DNA of 64,000 bases. Source: Aestuariibaculum lutulentum. Its GTDB lineage: Bacteria; Bacteroidota; Bacteroidia; Flavobacteriales; Flavobacteriaceae. Positions 1 to 8,798 of the stretch are shown here, piece by piece. Under the pieces are notes generated by a model that saw only the letters and a list, made by a program, of their open reading frames with translations, did no database searches and had not been told where the DNA came from. How positions within the stretch are numbered: the stretch's first letter is position 1; each line of letters begins with the position of its first letter. The translations under genes and the position numbers were made by a program. Location: the NCBI RefSeq assembly GCF_032926325.1, contig NZ_CP136709.1, positions 657,501 to 721,500 on the forward strand, in the 5' to 3' direction.

Positions 1-476
1 GGCAAGGTATACCAAATCATACTACCGTAAAGAAAAACCACTAAAAGCGATAAAGCAATTAATCGGTAGTATTTGGCAAAAACCCCCTTAAAGAATATAA
101 AGCTTACCAAAACATAAATGAGTCCACTGGCTCCAATATGATATGAGGGTCTGCCTATGAACCAGGTTAAAAATCCCGATACGAGAATACCGTAACCAAT
201 CACTTTCCATGCAATTGGCCGATAGAAATAAAACAAGGCAGAACTTAGCACAAGTAAGGGTACCGAATTATGAGCAAGATGTTTTATGCTTCCATGTATA
301 AACGGACTAAACAAAACACCTCTTAATCCTTTTAAGGTCTGCGGATAAATTCCGAATTTACTCAGTCGCAATCCAAATCGAACATCTGCCCAAAACATAA
401 CCCAAATTATAAGCACAAAAAATATGGGGTATGCAATAACGCTTGTTGAAAAGTGGAAATGTCTATGCTGCTTCAT
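1..476 (-). CDS. Rhomboid family intramembrane serine protease (3' end outside window)
   Basis: I translated this from the complement of the window edge. An ATG at 476 opens a frame that stays open for 158 residues to base 1, so the C-terminus is missing. The protein is very hydrophobic, with several predicted membrane helices. The H-x3-N pattern (His66, Asn70) on the first core helix and the GASG motif (residues 115-118, nucleophile Ser117) are rhomboid hallmarks. The second catalytic residue, a His near the C-terminus, would lie beyond the window. Rhomboids cleave membrane proteins within the bilayer; the substrate cannot be guessed here. It is divergent from rarA across a 183-bp gap. Confidence 0.88.
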   Translation of the reverse strand, partial: MKQHRHFHFSTSVIAYPIFFVLIIWVMFWADVRFGLRLSKFGIYPQTLKGLRGVLFSPFIHGSIKHLAHNSVPLLVLSSALFYFYRPIAWKVIGYGILVSGFLTWFIGRPSYHIGASGLIYVLVSFIFFKGVFAKYYRLIALSLLVVFLYGSMIWYTL

Positions 477-659
477 AGGACTAAATATAGCAAATTGTTA
501 ACCAATTTTATCGGTAATGCTAAATTGGCAGATAACTTGCGTGAGGTATTGTAGCGGCATCCTTTTTTGAAATTTCAAAAAATATATAGAGAAAAAACCA
601 ACTTTGCTTTTTTGCAAGGGCACGCCAATAACTTAAAAAATTGCTTTAATTTTACAGCT

Positions 660-1937
660 ATGAATGAACCATTAGCAGAGCGTTTAAGACCAAAAACTTT
701 AGAGGACTACGTTAGCCAGACTCATCTGGTTGGCGAGCATGGTGTTTTAACCAACCAGATTAAACAAGGCTTGATTCCTTCAATGATTTTTTGGGGACCT
801 CCGGGTATTGGAAAAACTACACTGGCTAATATTATTGCGTCGGAATCTGGCCGACCGTTTTACACCTTAAGTGCTATTAGTTCTGGTGTTAAAGATGTTC
901 GTGAGGTTATTGATAAAGCTAAACAAAGCGGCGGGTTGTTTACAACGAAAAACCCAATTTTGTTTATTGATGAGATTCATCGATTTAGTAAATCGCAACA
1001 AGATTCGTTATTACAAGCTGTTGAAAAAGGCTGGGTAACCTTAATTGGGGCGACTACCGAAAATCCTAGTTTCGAGGTTATTTCTGCGCTATTATCGCGC
1101 TGTCAGGTTTATATTTTAAAACCTTTTGAAAAAACCGATTTAGAAACGCTTTTACAGCGTGCCATTAAGGAAGACACCTATTTGTCTCAAAAGAACATTA
1201 CACTTAAAGAAACCAGTGCCCTTTTAAAACTTTCTGGTGGAGATGCCAGAAAACTGCTCAATATTTTTGAACTGATAGTTAACTCTGAAGAATCGGATAA
1301 TATTATCATTACAGATGACGACGTGTTGCAAAAAATTCAAAACAACACCGTTCGTTACGATAAAACCGGGGACCAGCATTACGATATTATTTCGGCATTT
1401 ATTAAATCGATTCGAGGTAGTGATCCTAACGGTGCTGTGTATTGGTTAGCACGTATGATTGAAGGCGGAGAGGATGTAAAATTTATTGCCAGACGCTTGT
1501 TAATATCAGCCAGTGAAGATATTGGAAATGCCAACCCAACAGCTTTAGTTATTGCGAATAATACATTTCAGGCTGTATCTACAATTGGGTATCCGGAATC
1601 ACGAATTATTTTAAGTCAGTGTGCCACCTATTTAGCGTGTTCTCCTAAAAGCAATGCTGCTTATATGGCTATTGGTAAAGCGCAGCAACTGGTCAAACAA
1701 ACCGGTGATTTATCGGTGCCTTTAGATATTAGAAATGCGCCTACCAAACTTATGAAAGAGCTGGGTTATGGTGATAATTACATGTACGCACATAATTACG
1801 AAAACAACTTTGCACCTCAGGAGTTTTTACCGGATGAAATTAAAAACACAAAACTTTACGACCCAGGTAATAATGCGAGAGAAAATGCACATCGTGACTT
1901 TTTAAAACAGAGATGGAAAGATAAATACGGGTATTAG
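660..1937 (+). CDS. rarA: Replication-associated recombination protein A (RarA/MgsA AAA+ ATPase)
   Basis: This 425-aa AAA+ ATPase of the RarA/MgsA/WRNIP1 family acts at stalled replication forks. It carries Walker A GPPGIGKTT (about residues 46-54), Walker B LFIDEIHRF and sensor-1 GATTENPSF, followed by the C-terminal helical tetramerisation region. I chose the ATG at 660 because the protein then starts MNEPLAERLRPKTL, the usual family start. The open frame runs back to 567, but those 31 extra residues have no family resemblance. A strong 34-bp palindromic terminator follows directly. Confidence 0.96.
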   Translation: MNEPLAERLRPKTLEDYVSQTHLVGEHGVLTNQIKQGLIPSMIFWGPPGIGKTTLANIIASESGRPFYTLSAISSGVKDVREVIDKAKQSGGLFTTKNPILFIDEIHRFSKSQQDSLLQAVEKGWVTLIGATTENPSFEVISALLSRCQVYILKPFEKTDLETLLQRAIKEDTYLSQKNITLKETSALLKLSGGDARKLLNIFELIVNSEESDNIIITDDDVLQKIQNNTVRYDKTGDQHYDIISAFIKSIRGSDPNGAVYWLARMIEGGEDVKFIARRLLISASEDIGNANPTALVIANNTFQAVSTIGYPESRIILSQCATYLACSPKSNAAYMAIGKAQQLVKQTGDLSVPLDIRNAPTKLMKELGYGDNYMYAHNYENNFAPQEFLPDEIKNTKLYDPGNNARENAHRDFLKQRWKDKYGY

Positions 1938-1943
1938 ACCAAT

Positions 1944-1977
1944 AAAAAAAAGGGAACCAATTGGTTCCCTTTTTTTT
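1944..1977. terminator. Bidirectional intrinsic terminator between rarA and the secreted coiled-coil gene
   Basis: This is a perfect 34-bp palindrome: eight A, then GGGAACCAA and its complement, then eight T. It works as a GC-containing hairpin with a U-tract on either strand and sits between two convergent genes. Confidence 0.93.
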
Positions 1978-1992
1978 ATTTTATAATTTGAA

Positions 1993-2844
1993 TTAGAACT
2001 TAATATTAAGTTCTTTCTGTTTTGTACCTTCTGAAGTGTTGTACTCAATAATCCAGGCATCTCCCTTTTTATAGATAATGGCATTTTCTCCATTAACCAT
2101 AAATAAATTAGGTTGAGCCGTTTTAGTGATTTTGTAAACCACTTTAGGAGTCGCATCTACCAACTGATAGCCGTTGTCAATTTCCTGAGCGTACAACACA
2201 CTACTCATTACTTCTTTTACTTCGGCTTCAACAACCTTTTCATCTTTAACTTGCTCTACTTTTTCAACAGCAACAACAGGAACTACAGTTGCTGCCGCAG
2301 CTTTTTCTGCTTCTTTAGCTTTTAAAGTTTCAAGTTCTTGTTTTAACTGTTGAATTTCCTGTTCTGTACTTGTTGCAGCCACAGTAGTTTGAGTCGCAAT
2401 AGCTTCACTTGGCTGATAGGTATAATTTAAAGCCTCAATATCGGTAAACGCATCTCTTAATGCTTCGGTGTAGGCTCTGTTAAAATCTTTTTCACGGCTC
2501 TCCCCTAACTTTGTAGTAAACACAACGGCATCATTGCAATCTTTTAATTCAACTGTCAGTTTAGTTTTAAACAAACCTGAATCTTTCAAAGCATCAGACT
2601 TTAAAGCTAAACAACGGTTTTTAACTAAATCGTCAGGATAAGTTTCACCTTCCATTAAAGCTTTAAATCCGTATTTTTCAAATAAGAATTTAGTTAGCGA
2701 ATTTAACTGATACTGATCTTTTTCTTTTAGAAAGTCGTATTTATTAGGAACGATAACATATTTATAAGCGTTTAAATTTGCCTGAGCAAACACACTACCC
2801 GCCACTAAACACATTATTAAGAGTGATAAAAATTTAGTTTTCAT
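1993..2844 (-). CDS. Secreted hypothetical protein with Ala/Glu/Val-rich coiled-coil linker
   Basis: I do not recognise a named family for this 283-aa protein. It has a clear signal peptide (MKTKFLSLLIMCLVAGSVFA, cleavage before QANL), so it is exported. Residues about 20-140 form a compact domain ('YKYVIVPNKYDFLKEKDQYQLN'-like start, one pair of Cys). This is followed by a predicted coiled coil (about 160-185, heptad-like Gln/Leu/Lys/Glu), a low-complexity Val/Glu/Lys segment (about 185-210) and a C-terminal beta-rich region of about 60 residues. It is a single-gene unit, convergent with rarA. A periplasmic or outer-membrane-associated structural role is possible, but that is only inference. 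Confidence 0.8.
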   Translation of the reverse strand: MKTKFLSLLIMCLVAGSVFAQANLNAYKYVIVPNKYDFLKEKDQYQLNSLTKFLFEKYGFKALMEGETYPDDLVKNRCLALKSDALKDSGLFKTKLTVELKDCNDAVVFTTKLGESREKDFNRAYTEALRDAFTDIEALNYTYQPSEAIATQTTVAATSTEQEIQQLKQELETLKAKEAEKAAAATVVPVVAVEKVEQVKDEKVVEAEVKEVMSSVLYAQEIDNGYQLVDATPKVVYKITKTAQPNLFMVNGENAIIYKKGDAWIIEYNTSEGTKQKELNIKF

Positions 2845-2977
2845 TGTTGTAATATCTGTTAATTTGAAATTATAAATGTTGTGAGCATTATTTTTTTATG
2901 ATTGAGTAAATATACGTTTTGTTATTTATTTCTATTTTCTGAAACGTAAAAAATCTTAAAATCGCATACCCTATAAT

Positions 2978-3667
2978 TTACAAATACTTTTTCAACTCTA
3001 TCAAGTGATTTACCTGTTTTATATGAGCTTCTACTTCCTGATTGAATTCATTAAAATAAATAACATCCATACCAATACTCATAGCACCAAGTATATCGGC
3101 TTCAAATCCATCGCCTATCATGATACTTTTTTCAATTGATGTATTTGCCTTTTCTATGGCATGTTGAAAAATTTTAGGGTTAGGCTTTTTAACTCCTACC
3201 GTTTCTCCATTTGTGACCGTTTTAAAAAAGTGACTAATGTTAGACTTCATTAATTTTTTAGTCTGAACCTCTTCAAATCCATTTGAAAGAATATGTAAAT
3301 TATATTGACCTGATAGGTACTCTAAGATTTCAACCGTGTTTTCAAACAGAAAATTATGATCGGTTAAATAGGTAATATAATCTTCTGCTAATTGATGAAT
3401 AATTACTTCTGCGACAACCATATTTAACGCCGAAAATGTATCATTCAACCTTCCGAAGCGCATAAAAGCCTTATCGACTTTTTCATCGCGATACAATTTC
3501 CAGTATTGTAGGTTAATCGCTTTGTAATGTGTTAAAAACTCCTGTAAATCGACTTCAACCTTGTTCAGCTTTAAAATCTTATCAAAAGCGAGTTCTGAGT
3601 TTTTGTCAAAATCCCATAAAGTATGGTCTAAATCGAAAAATATATCTGTAATTCCGTTAATTTTCAT
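2978..3667 (-). CDS. HAD hydrolase, YjjG-type 5'-nucleotidase family
   Basis: This 229-aa HAD-superfamily phosphatase has motif I DLDHTLWDFD (Asp nucleophile near residue 12), motif II LSNG, a conserved Lys in GVKKPNPKIF and motif IV MIGDGFEADI. The all-helical cap and the DxDHTLWDF form of motif I are typical of the YjjG/YfnB group, which dephosphorylates pyrimidine and non-canonical nucleoside monophosphates. That assignment is by family resemblance. Its ATG lies inside the last codons of the upstream deacetylase-like gene (11-nt overlap), so the two are probably translationally coupled. Confidence 0.88.
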   Translation of the reverse strand: MKINGITDIFFDLDHTLWDFDKNSELAFDKILKLNKVEVDLQEFLTHYKAINLQYWKLYRDEKVDKAFMRFGRLNDTFSALNMVVAEVIIHQLAEDYITYLTDHNFLFENTVEILEYLSGQYNLHILSNGFEEVQTKKLMKSNISHFFKTVTNGETVGVKKPNPKIFQHAIEKANTSIEKSIMIGDGFEADILGAMSIGMDVIYFNEFNQEVEAHIKQVNHLIELKKYL

Positions 3668-4958
3668 TTGGCGAATCTAAAACAATATTAAATAATTCTT
3701 TAAAGCCTTTCCAACGCTCGACATCACTAAACGTGTAATTATGAAAAACAGGAATAAATTCACCATTTACCCGTTTAACCTGTTTAATAATTTCATTTAG
3801 GGCTTTCTTCTTATCTAATAACGAATGTTGTTTAAGTAAGGTATAATCCATCACATGATATGAATTAATTTTTAATGGCGTCTGTACCTCGTAATCTAAA
3901 TCGTAAAACAAAAACGGTGTACAGGTTCCGGCACGAAATCCCATGTAATTTACATATCCCATAGTGTAATCTTCCAGAATTTCATACTCTATTAGGTTTC
4001 TATAAGACTCCGGAAGATTTAATTTTGAAAACGACTGGCGAGATGCTTTTAAAGGCACATTTAAAATATCTTCCATACGCATCTTTTCTTTTTTTAAAAC
4101 CTCAGCATTTTCAAGAGCAAAATAAGATGCTTTTAACCCAACATAACAATAATCAGCAACATGCTTTATTAGAGAAATAAAATGTTTACTGTTTGGGTTT
4201 GTGCCTTTGTCGAATGTTGAAAAATCACCAAGTAAAAAAAAGAACAAAAACTTATAATTGCTTTGCTTTTGTTTGTTGATGATATATTTAAACGTATCGT
4301 AAGGGTCGTGTTGCAACCCGAAGATTACCATAAACCTGATGTAAAGTGTTTTAAATTTCAGCTGAAATAATTCCTTTAATGTCCCGCCAACACCGCGCAT
4401 GACGCCCTTCAACTTAAAATGATAAGCTGTAGGTACATCTATAATTGGTTTGATGCTATACTCGCGTTTTGGAAATTTAAAATCTTCAAACTGTTTTTGA
4501 AGCGCATCTCTGAATTTATATGCCCAGATATCAACCACCGGTTGTTCTAAAAATCCGTTTTTGTAAGCGATACTTTCTGTAGCTAGAAAGCGTCCGTATT
4601 GATCTTTTACATGCGGTAAATACTCTTCATATCTCGACAACAAATAAAATGAAGCCGCAAAAATATCGAAAGGAATCGCACTTTTATCTCCTGCCGAAAA
4701 GAAACCTTTGGTATCTTCCCAGGTGTGTACATTGACATCAATATCGCTTAATCCCTGCTCGAATAAAATATCGTGGCTTCTTATAAAAAACTCATTGCCC
4801 AACTGCTGTTTGGTATAAGACATTTTTAGACTACCATGTGCAATGAAGCTTTCTATCTGAGTTGTGAAATCGACCTCAACTCCTAAAATACGGGTACATA
4901 TATGCTTAAAAACATACTTTAAACGTGGTGATATTTTATGGGTATAAACTAACAGCAT
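3657..4958 (-). CDS. Polysaccharide deacetylase-like protein
   Basis: This 433-aa protein resembles the flavobacterial polysaccharide-deacetylase-like family: a long N-terminal region followed by a degenerate carbohydrate-esterase 4 (NodB-like) barrel. Visible markers are FFFLLGDFSTFDKG, a barrel strand YVGLKASYFALEN, and a C-terminal GFRAGTCTPFLFYDL and VFHNYTFS. The classical Asp-Asp and HxxxH zinc motifs are not clearly present, so catalysis is uncertain. There is no signal peptide. It overlaps the HAD gene downstream and lies 29 bp after radC. A role in envelope polysaccharide modification is inference. Confidence 0.75.
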   Translation of the reverse strand: MLLVYTHKISPRLKYVFKHICTRILGVEVDFTTQIESFIAHGSLKMSYTKQQLGNEFFIRSHDILFEQGLSDIDVNVHTWEDTKGFFSAGDKSAIPFDIFAASFYLLSRYEEYLPHVKDQYGRFLATESIAYKNGFLEQPVVDIWAYKFRDALQKQFEDFKFPKREYSIKPIIDVPTAYHFKLKGVMRGVGGTLKELFQLKFKTLYIRFMVIFGLQHDPYDTFKYIINKQKQSNYKFLFFFLLGDFSTFDKGTNPNSKHFISLIKHVADYCYVGLKASYFALENAEVLKKEKMRMEDILNVPLKASRQSFSKLNLPESYRNLIEYEILEDYTMGYVNYMGFRAGTCTPFLFYDLDYEVQTPLKINSYHVMDYTLLKQHSLLDKKKALNEIIKQVKRVNGEFIPVFHNYTFSDVERWKGFKELFNIVLDSPNEN

Positions 4959-4987
4959 ATGGTATAACGAGAAGTATTTATGCTAAA

Positions 4988-5686
4988 TTACAGAATTCCC
5001 TCGTCTGCGAAACTAAAGTATGCATTTTCTGTTATAATAAGATGATCTAACACTTTAATATCTAAACTTTGTGCTGCCCCTTTTAACTTTAATGTAATTT
5101 GCTTGTCGGCTTCACTAGGCTTTAATGTTCCCGATGGATGATTGTGAGCTAATATTAACCCTGTTGCTCCAACCTCCAAAGCTGTTTTTAGTACAAGTCG
5201 AACATCGACTAAAGTTCCGGTAATACCACCTTTGCTTAACTGATTCTTTTGAATAACTTTATTAGAATTATTCAAATAGATAATCCAGAATTCTTCGTGT
5301 TGTAATTCTCCAATAACGGGTTGCATAAGCTCAAATACCGACAGACTTGAAGATATTTGCTTTTTTTCTAAAGCCTCCTCACCTCGTCTTCGTCGTCCTA
5401 ATTCCAACGCTGCAGCAATAGTAATAGCTTTAGCTTCTCCAATGCCTTTAAATTGCATTAATTGTTTCACCGTCAGCTTTCCTAAAGCACTTAAATTATT
5501 ATCAACACTGGCCAGAATGCGTTTACATAAGGCCACTGCACTTTCTTCCCGATTTCCTGAACCTATTAAAATAGCAACTAACTCGGCATCACTCAAAGCC
5601 GACTTTCCTTTGTATAACAATTTTTCGCGAGGCTGATCGTCCTGACTCCAGTTCTTTATAGAAAATGATGTTGATTTTTCGTGCAT
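4988..5686 (-). CDS. radC: RadC/JAB-domain family protein
   Basis: This 232-aa protein is the full family length. It has an N-terminal helix-hairpin-helix region (GIGEAKA, about residues 81-87) and a C-terminal JAB/MPN+ metalloprotease-like fold with HNHPSG (181-186) and the downstream SEADKQ Asp, the zinc-binding signature. Despite its name, the role of RadC in DNA repair is doubtful; the family is best described as a conserved MPN+ protein. It is the first gene of a same-strand run with the deacetylase-like and HAD genes, and is divergent from the dienelactone hydrolase. Confidence 0.95.
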   Translation of the reverse strand: MHEKSTSFSIKNWSQDDQPREKLLYKGKSALSDAELVAILIGSGNREESAVALCKRILASVDNNLSALGKLTVKQLMQFKGIGEAKAITIAAALELGRRRRGEEALEKKQISSSLSVFELMQPVIGELQHEEFWIIYLNNSNKVIQKNQLSKGGITGTLVDVRLVLKTALEVGATGLILAHNHPSGTLKPSEADKQITLKLKGAAQSLDIKVLDHLIITENAYFSFADEGIL

Positions 5687-5762
5687 ACAGTAAATATAAA
5701 TATTGTAAATTTATATTTCAACATTTGAACCACTGAAAATCAATTAATAAGACAACAGAAAA

Positions 5763-6650
5763 ATGAAACCACTTAAAAAAGAAGATATTAATCAGGAAGT
5801 TTTCGATTTATATGACGATTATGCACACAACAAAATAAACCGACGCCAGTTTGTTGAAAAACTATCGGTTTTTGCTGTTGGCGGTATTACAGTGTCTTCC
5901 CTTCTAAGTTTTATAACGCCGAATTATATTGACACCTTGTTGGTTGACCCGCAAGATCCTAAATTAAATTCAGAATATATTACATATGAATCTCCTAATG
6001 GAGGAGGCACAATTAAAGGCTTACTTTCAAAACCAAAAAAAGCTAAAGGTAAACTACCCGGAATTATTGTGGTTCATGAAAATCGAGGACTTAATCCTTA
6101 CATCGAAGATGTTGGCAGACGCGCAGCTTTAGAAGATTTTATTTCCTTAGCTCCCGATGCCTTAACGCCACTTGGTGGTTATCCTGGAAATGATGATGAC
6201 GGTCGTGCTTTACAACGTCAGCGTGACCGAAATGAGATGCTCGAAGATTTTATTGCTGCTTACCATTACTTAAAAAATCATAAAGATTGCAATGGAAAAG
6301 TTGGTGTGGTTGGGTTTTGTTTTGGAGGTTGGATAGCCAATATGATGGCTGTTAAAGTCCCAACCTTATCGGCTGCTGTACCGTTTTATGGAGGACAACC
6401 TTCAGCTGAAGAAACTGCAAATATTAAAGCACCGTTACTCATTCAGTACGCCGAATTAGACACGCGGGTTAACGCGGGATGGGGCGCGTACGAAACAGCT
6501 TTAAAAGCCAATAACATTGAGTATACAACCTATATTTACCCGGGCGTAAATCATGGATTTCATAACAATACCACACCCAGGTACGATGAAGCAGCCGCAA
6601 CCTTAGCCTGGCAAAGAACCATTGATTTTTTTAAAGAAAATTTAAAATAA
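5763..6650 (+). CDS. Dienelactone hydrolase family protein, probably Tat-exported
   Basis: This 295-aa alpha/beta hydrolase of the dienelactone hydrolase family has its nucleophile in GFCFGG (Cys186), the catalytic acid in the AELDTRV region and the His in VNHGFH. The family cleaves cyclic esters and carboxymethylenebutenolide-like substrates; the real substrate here is unknown. Residues 26-50 hold a twin-arginine-like stretch (NRRQFVEK followed by a hydrophobic segment), which suggests Tat export and a periplasmic location, as in other secreted members of the family. It stands alone on this strand and ends 1 bp from the convergent lipoprotein gene. Confidence 0.9.
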   Translation: MKPLKKEDINQEVFDLYDDYAHNKINRRQFVEKLSVFAVGGITVSSLLSFITPNYIDTLLVDPQDPKLNSEYITYESPNGGGTIKGLLSKPKKAKGKLPGIIVVHENRGLNPYIEDVGRRAALEDFISLAPDALTPLGGYPGNDDDGRALQRQRDRNEMLEDFIAAYHYLKNHKDCNGKVGVVGFCFGGWIANMMAVKVPTLSAAVPFYGGQPSAEETANIKAPLLIQYAELDTRVNAGWGAYETALKANNIEYTTYIYPGVNHGFHNNTTPRYDEAAATLAWQRTIDFFKENLK

Positions 6651-6651
6651 A

Positions 6652-8541
6652 TTAAAAGGCTTGATTATAAGGAAACTCTGTTAAAGGAAAATAACTATAT
6701 ATACCATTTGCATTAAAATAAACTCTTTGCCTTTGAGCAGAAGAAATGTAAAACGGTGTTGAAGTCACCAGTACTTTAGACAAATAATCCTCATAAGAAT
6801 TAAAATCTGAGTAATCTTCCGCCATCGCCTGAGCTAAATTTAGCCTTGAAGAATTAAATACATCTCTAACATTTTGAGAGAACAAATGATCTGGTAATTT
6901 AGGTAAATTAATTTCATTAGCTTTCCCATTAAAAGTACAAATAGCCGTAATATTTTCGACATCTCTATTATTCAACATAACCCTCCCTACTTCGTAATCA
7001 GGCAACCCTGAAAAAGTCAATTTATTATTTGAAAAGTTACAGGTTACAATATCATCTGGAACATCCAAAATTTGAGGAGGTATCCCAATGCCCTGTATAG
7101 AATAATTACTTGTATGAGAATAATTACTTGTAGTAAGGGTATAAAATGTTTCGTGAAAAATGTTCGCATAAAAATATCTATAACTATTATATATGCCATC
7201 TGCTAAATAATCACCGTACAATTGATGCCCATTAATAGTATTATAATGAGCTTCATTTTCAAACCCATAAATATATAATAACGGTGCTAAATTATAATTG
7301 TTATTATTAACTAAAATGGTCTTGTAGTCAACGTTATCTTCTGAAAAATCCTCAATACTTAAAGTATTTCGATTTTGTACATCATCTAAAAATATCCATT
7401 TATAATCGTTTAAATTATTTTTATTATAATATTTAACAAATACTTTTTCGGAGCCTAAATTATCATTGTAAGATGTAGTATAATGGCCTGACATTATACT
7501 ATTTTCATTTTGCTTCATCATTGAATAACCTAATCCTCTTGCACTAATCTCGTAGCCATTTTGATAAAAAGGAATGTCAATATTTAAAATAGAATTTTTT
7601 AAAAAATTAGGCCGAGATTTAAATGTTAATATTTCTCCAACATTATCTTTTGTAAGATTACTGTATATGTAAAAACGGTAAATGGAGCTTTGAAATTCTT
7701 CAACAAAACTAAGGGTATAACTATTATTTTCATCAAAAACTTCGGAAACACATAAATCAAGGATCTCTGCCTTGTCAGAATGGGTATGACTTTCGATAAA
7801 ATTCCCATCTGAATCAGATAAAATCACATAAAACTTATCAGTATCCTTTCTTGTAAAATTATCAGGAAAATTAATGCTTAAAAGTCCTTCTTGAATATCA
7901 ACTTCTAACGAATCTTTTGAAACGTTTTCAAATTCATCTGTCATTATAAATTTTAAATATTTTGTTCCCAAATTATAGTTTTCAGGATTTAATAGAACTG
8001 AATACTCTGTTTCATTATTAAATTGAGCGATTAACTCATCGTCTAAAAACACGTTTACACTTTTTACATTCGATAAAGCATCACTAATTAATGGTTGTAT
8101 TAAAGTTTCTTTACAAACATTTATTTTATCAATTTCTGACTTTTTTAACTTAGGGCCTGTTTTATCTATCTTAAAATTAACAGATTTTTCTATTACATCT
8201 TCTGTATTTGTATGGAATCGGATGGAAAGTAAATGGATGCCATCATCCATTTGATTGGTATCTATTGAAAAGGAAAAAGTAGATTTATCAAATGTTTTAT
8301 ATAACTTTTGATCTAGAAAAACCTCTACAAATAATAATTCAACTTCTTCTGCTATTATAACATTAATGGTATTAGAAACCGATATATTTTCTTCACTTAA
8401 AAACTCTTTATCAATAACTCCCAAAGACGTTAAATAGATTTCAATATCAGAACTATCAGCCTTATATGTATTATTGCTTTCACTACTACATGCAACTATT
8501 AAAAGTAACACAACAACCAATAATGTTTTCCTTTCTAACAT
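6652..8541 (-). CDS. Unrecognised 629-aa lipoprotein with Ig-like repeats
   Basis: I do not recognise this protein. It begins with a lipoprotein signal peptide (hydrophobic stretch ending LLLIVAC, lipid-acceptor Cys about 18), so it should be anchored in a membrane. Residues about 40-220 contain two beta-rich segments resembling bacterial Ig-like domains (DGIHLLSIRFHT, LGTKYLKFIMTDEF). The remaining 400 residues are rich in Asn, Tyr and Ser. The C-terminal part mentions no catalytic motif and no T9SS sorting domain. The gene looks more AT-rich than its neighbours and has a 215-bp gap upstream. It could be an adhesin-like or cargo lipoprotein, possibly acquired. Confidence 0.75.
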   Translation of the reverse strand: MLERKTLLVVVLLLIVACSSESNNTYKADSSDIEIYLTSLGVIDKEFLSEENISVSNTINVIIAEEVELLFVEVFLDQKLYKTFDKSTFSFSIDTNQMDDGIHLLSIRFHTNTEDVIEKSVNFKIDKTGPKLKKSEIDKINVCKETLIQPLISDALSNVKSVNVFLDDELIAQFNNETEYSVLLNPENYNLGTKYLKFIMTDEFENVSKDSLEVDIQEGLLSINFPDNFTRKDTDKFYVILSDSDGNFIESHTHSDKAEILDLCVSEVFDENNSYTLSFVEEFQSSIYRFYIYSNLTKDNVGEILTFKSRPNFLKNSILNIDIPFYQNGYEISARGLGYSMMKQNENSIMSGHYTTSYNDNLGSEKVFVKYYNKNNLNDYKWIFLDDVQNRNTLSIEDFSEDNVDYKTILVNNNNYNLAPLLYIYGFENEAHYNTINGHQLYGDYLADGIYNSYRYFYANIFHETFYTLTTSNYSHTSNYSIQGIGIPPQILDVPDDIVTCNFSNNKLTFSGLPDYEVGRVMLNNRDVENITAICTFNGKANEINLPKLPDHLFSQNVRDVFNSSRLNLAQAMAEDYSDFNSYEDYLSKVLVTSTPFYISSAQRQRVYFNANGIYSYFPLTEFPYNQAF

Positions 8542-8747
8542 ATCTTATATTATTATACTTACAATGTTACTGTTATTTTTTTACTTAATCAACTTGATAC
8601 AACCAGAACAAATCAATTAAATGAAAATCACTCATTTTATACCTTTTTAAAAGCTCTTTTAAAATTACATAAACATATAATATTACAGTTACCCCATATT
8701 ACCATCCTGATTGAGCTAATTTATAAGACCTAAATCATTTAATTTAT

Positions 8748-8755
8748 TAACTTTT
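8748..8755 (+). promoter_or_regulatory. Near-consensus -7 element before the MscS gene
   Basis: TAACTTTT differs from the Bacteroidota -7 consensus TAnnTTTG only at the last base. If used, transcription would begin near 8760. That leaves the ATG at 8757 outside or at the very edge of the mRNA and favours the ATG at 8793. Confidence 0.4.
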
Positions 8756-8756
8756 T

Positions 8757-8798
8757 ATGCATAAATTTATAGCACAGGTCAACTATAAATTTATGCAT
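8757..8798 (+). repeat. Perfect 16-bp inverted repeat spanning the MscS translation start
   Basis: The arms ATGCATAAATTTATAG (8757-8772) and CTATAAATTTATGCAT (8783-8798) are perfect complements with a 10-nt loop. Both arms contain an in-frame ATG, at 8757 and 8793. In RNA the hairpin would bury the ATG at 8793. Confidence 0.85.

Noticed and set aside
567..659. Longer rarA start at 567
   Set aside because: The extra residues do not resemble the family; MNEPLAERLRP at 660 fits the known N-terminus.
1902..2156. 84-residue frame on the minus strand overlapping the secreted coiled-coil gene and rarA end
   Set aside because: It runs through the terminator palindrome and is a shadow of the 1993-2844 gene in another frame; no family resemblance.
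2913..2948. Inverted repeat TACGTTT/AAACGTA with a 22-nt loop upstream of the secreted protein gene
   Set aside because: Short stem with a long AT-rich loop, no U-tract on the expected side; too weak to call a terminator or operator.
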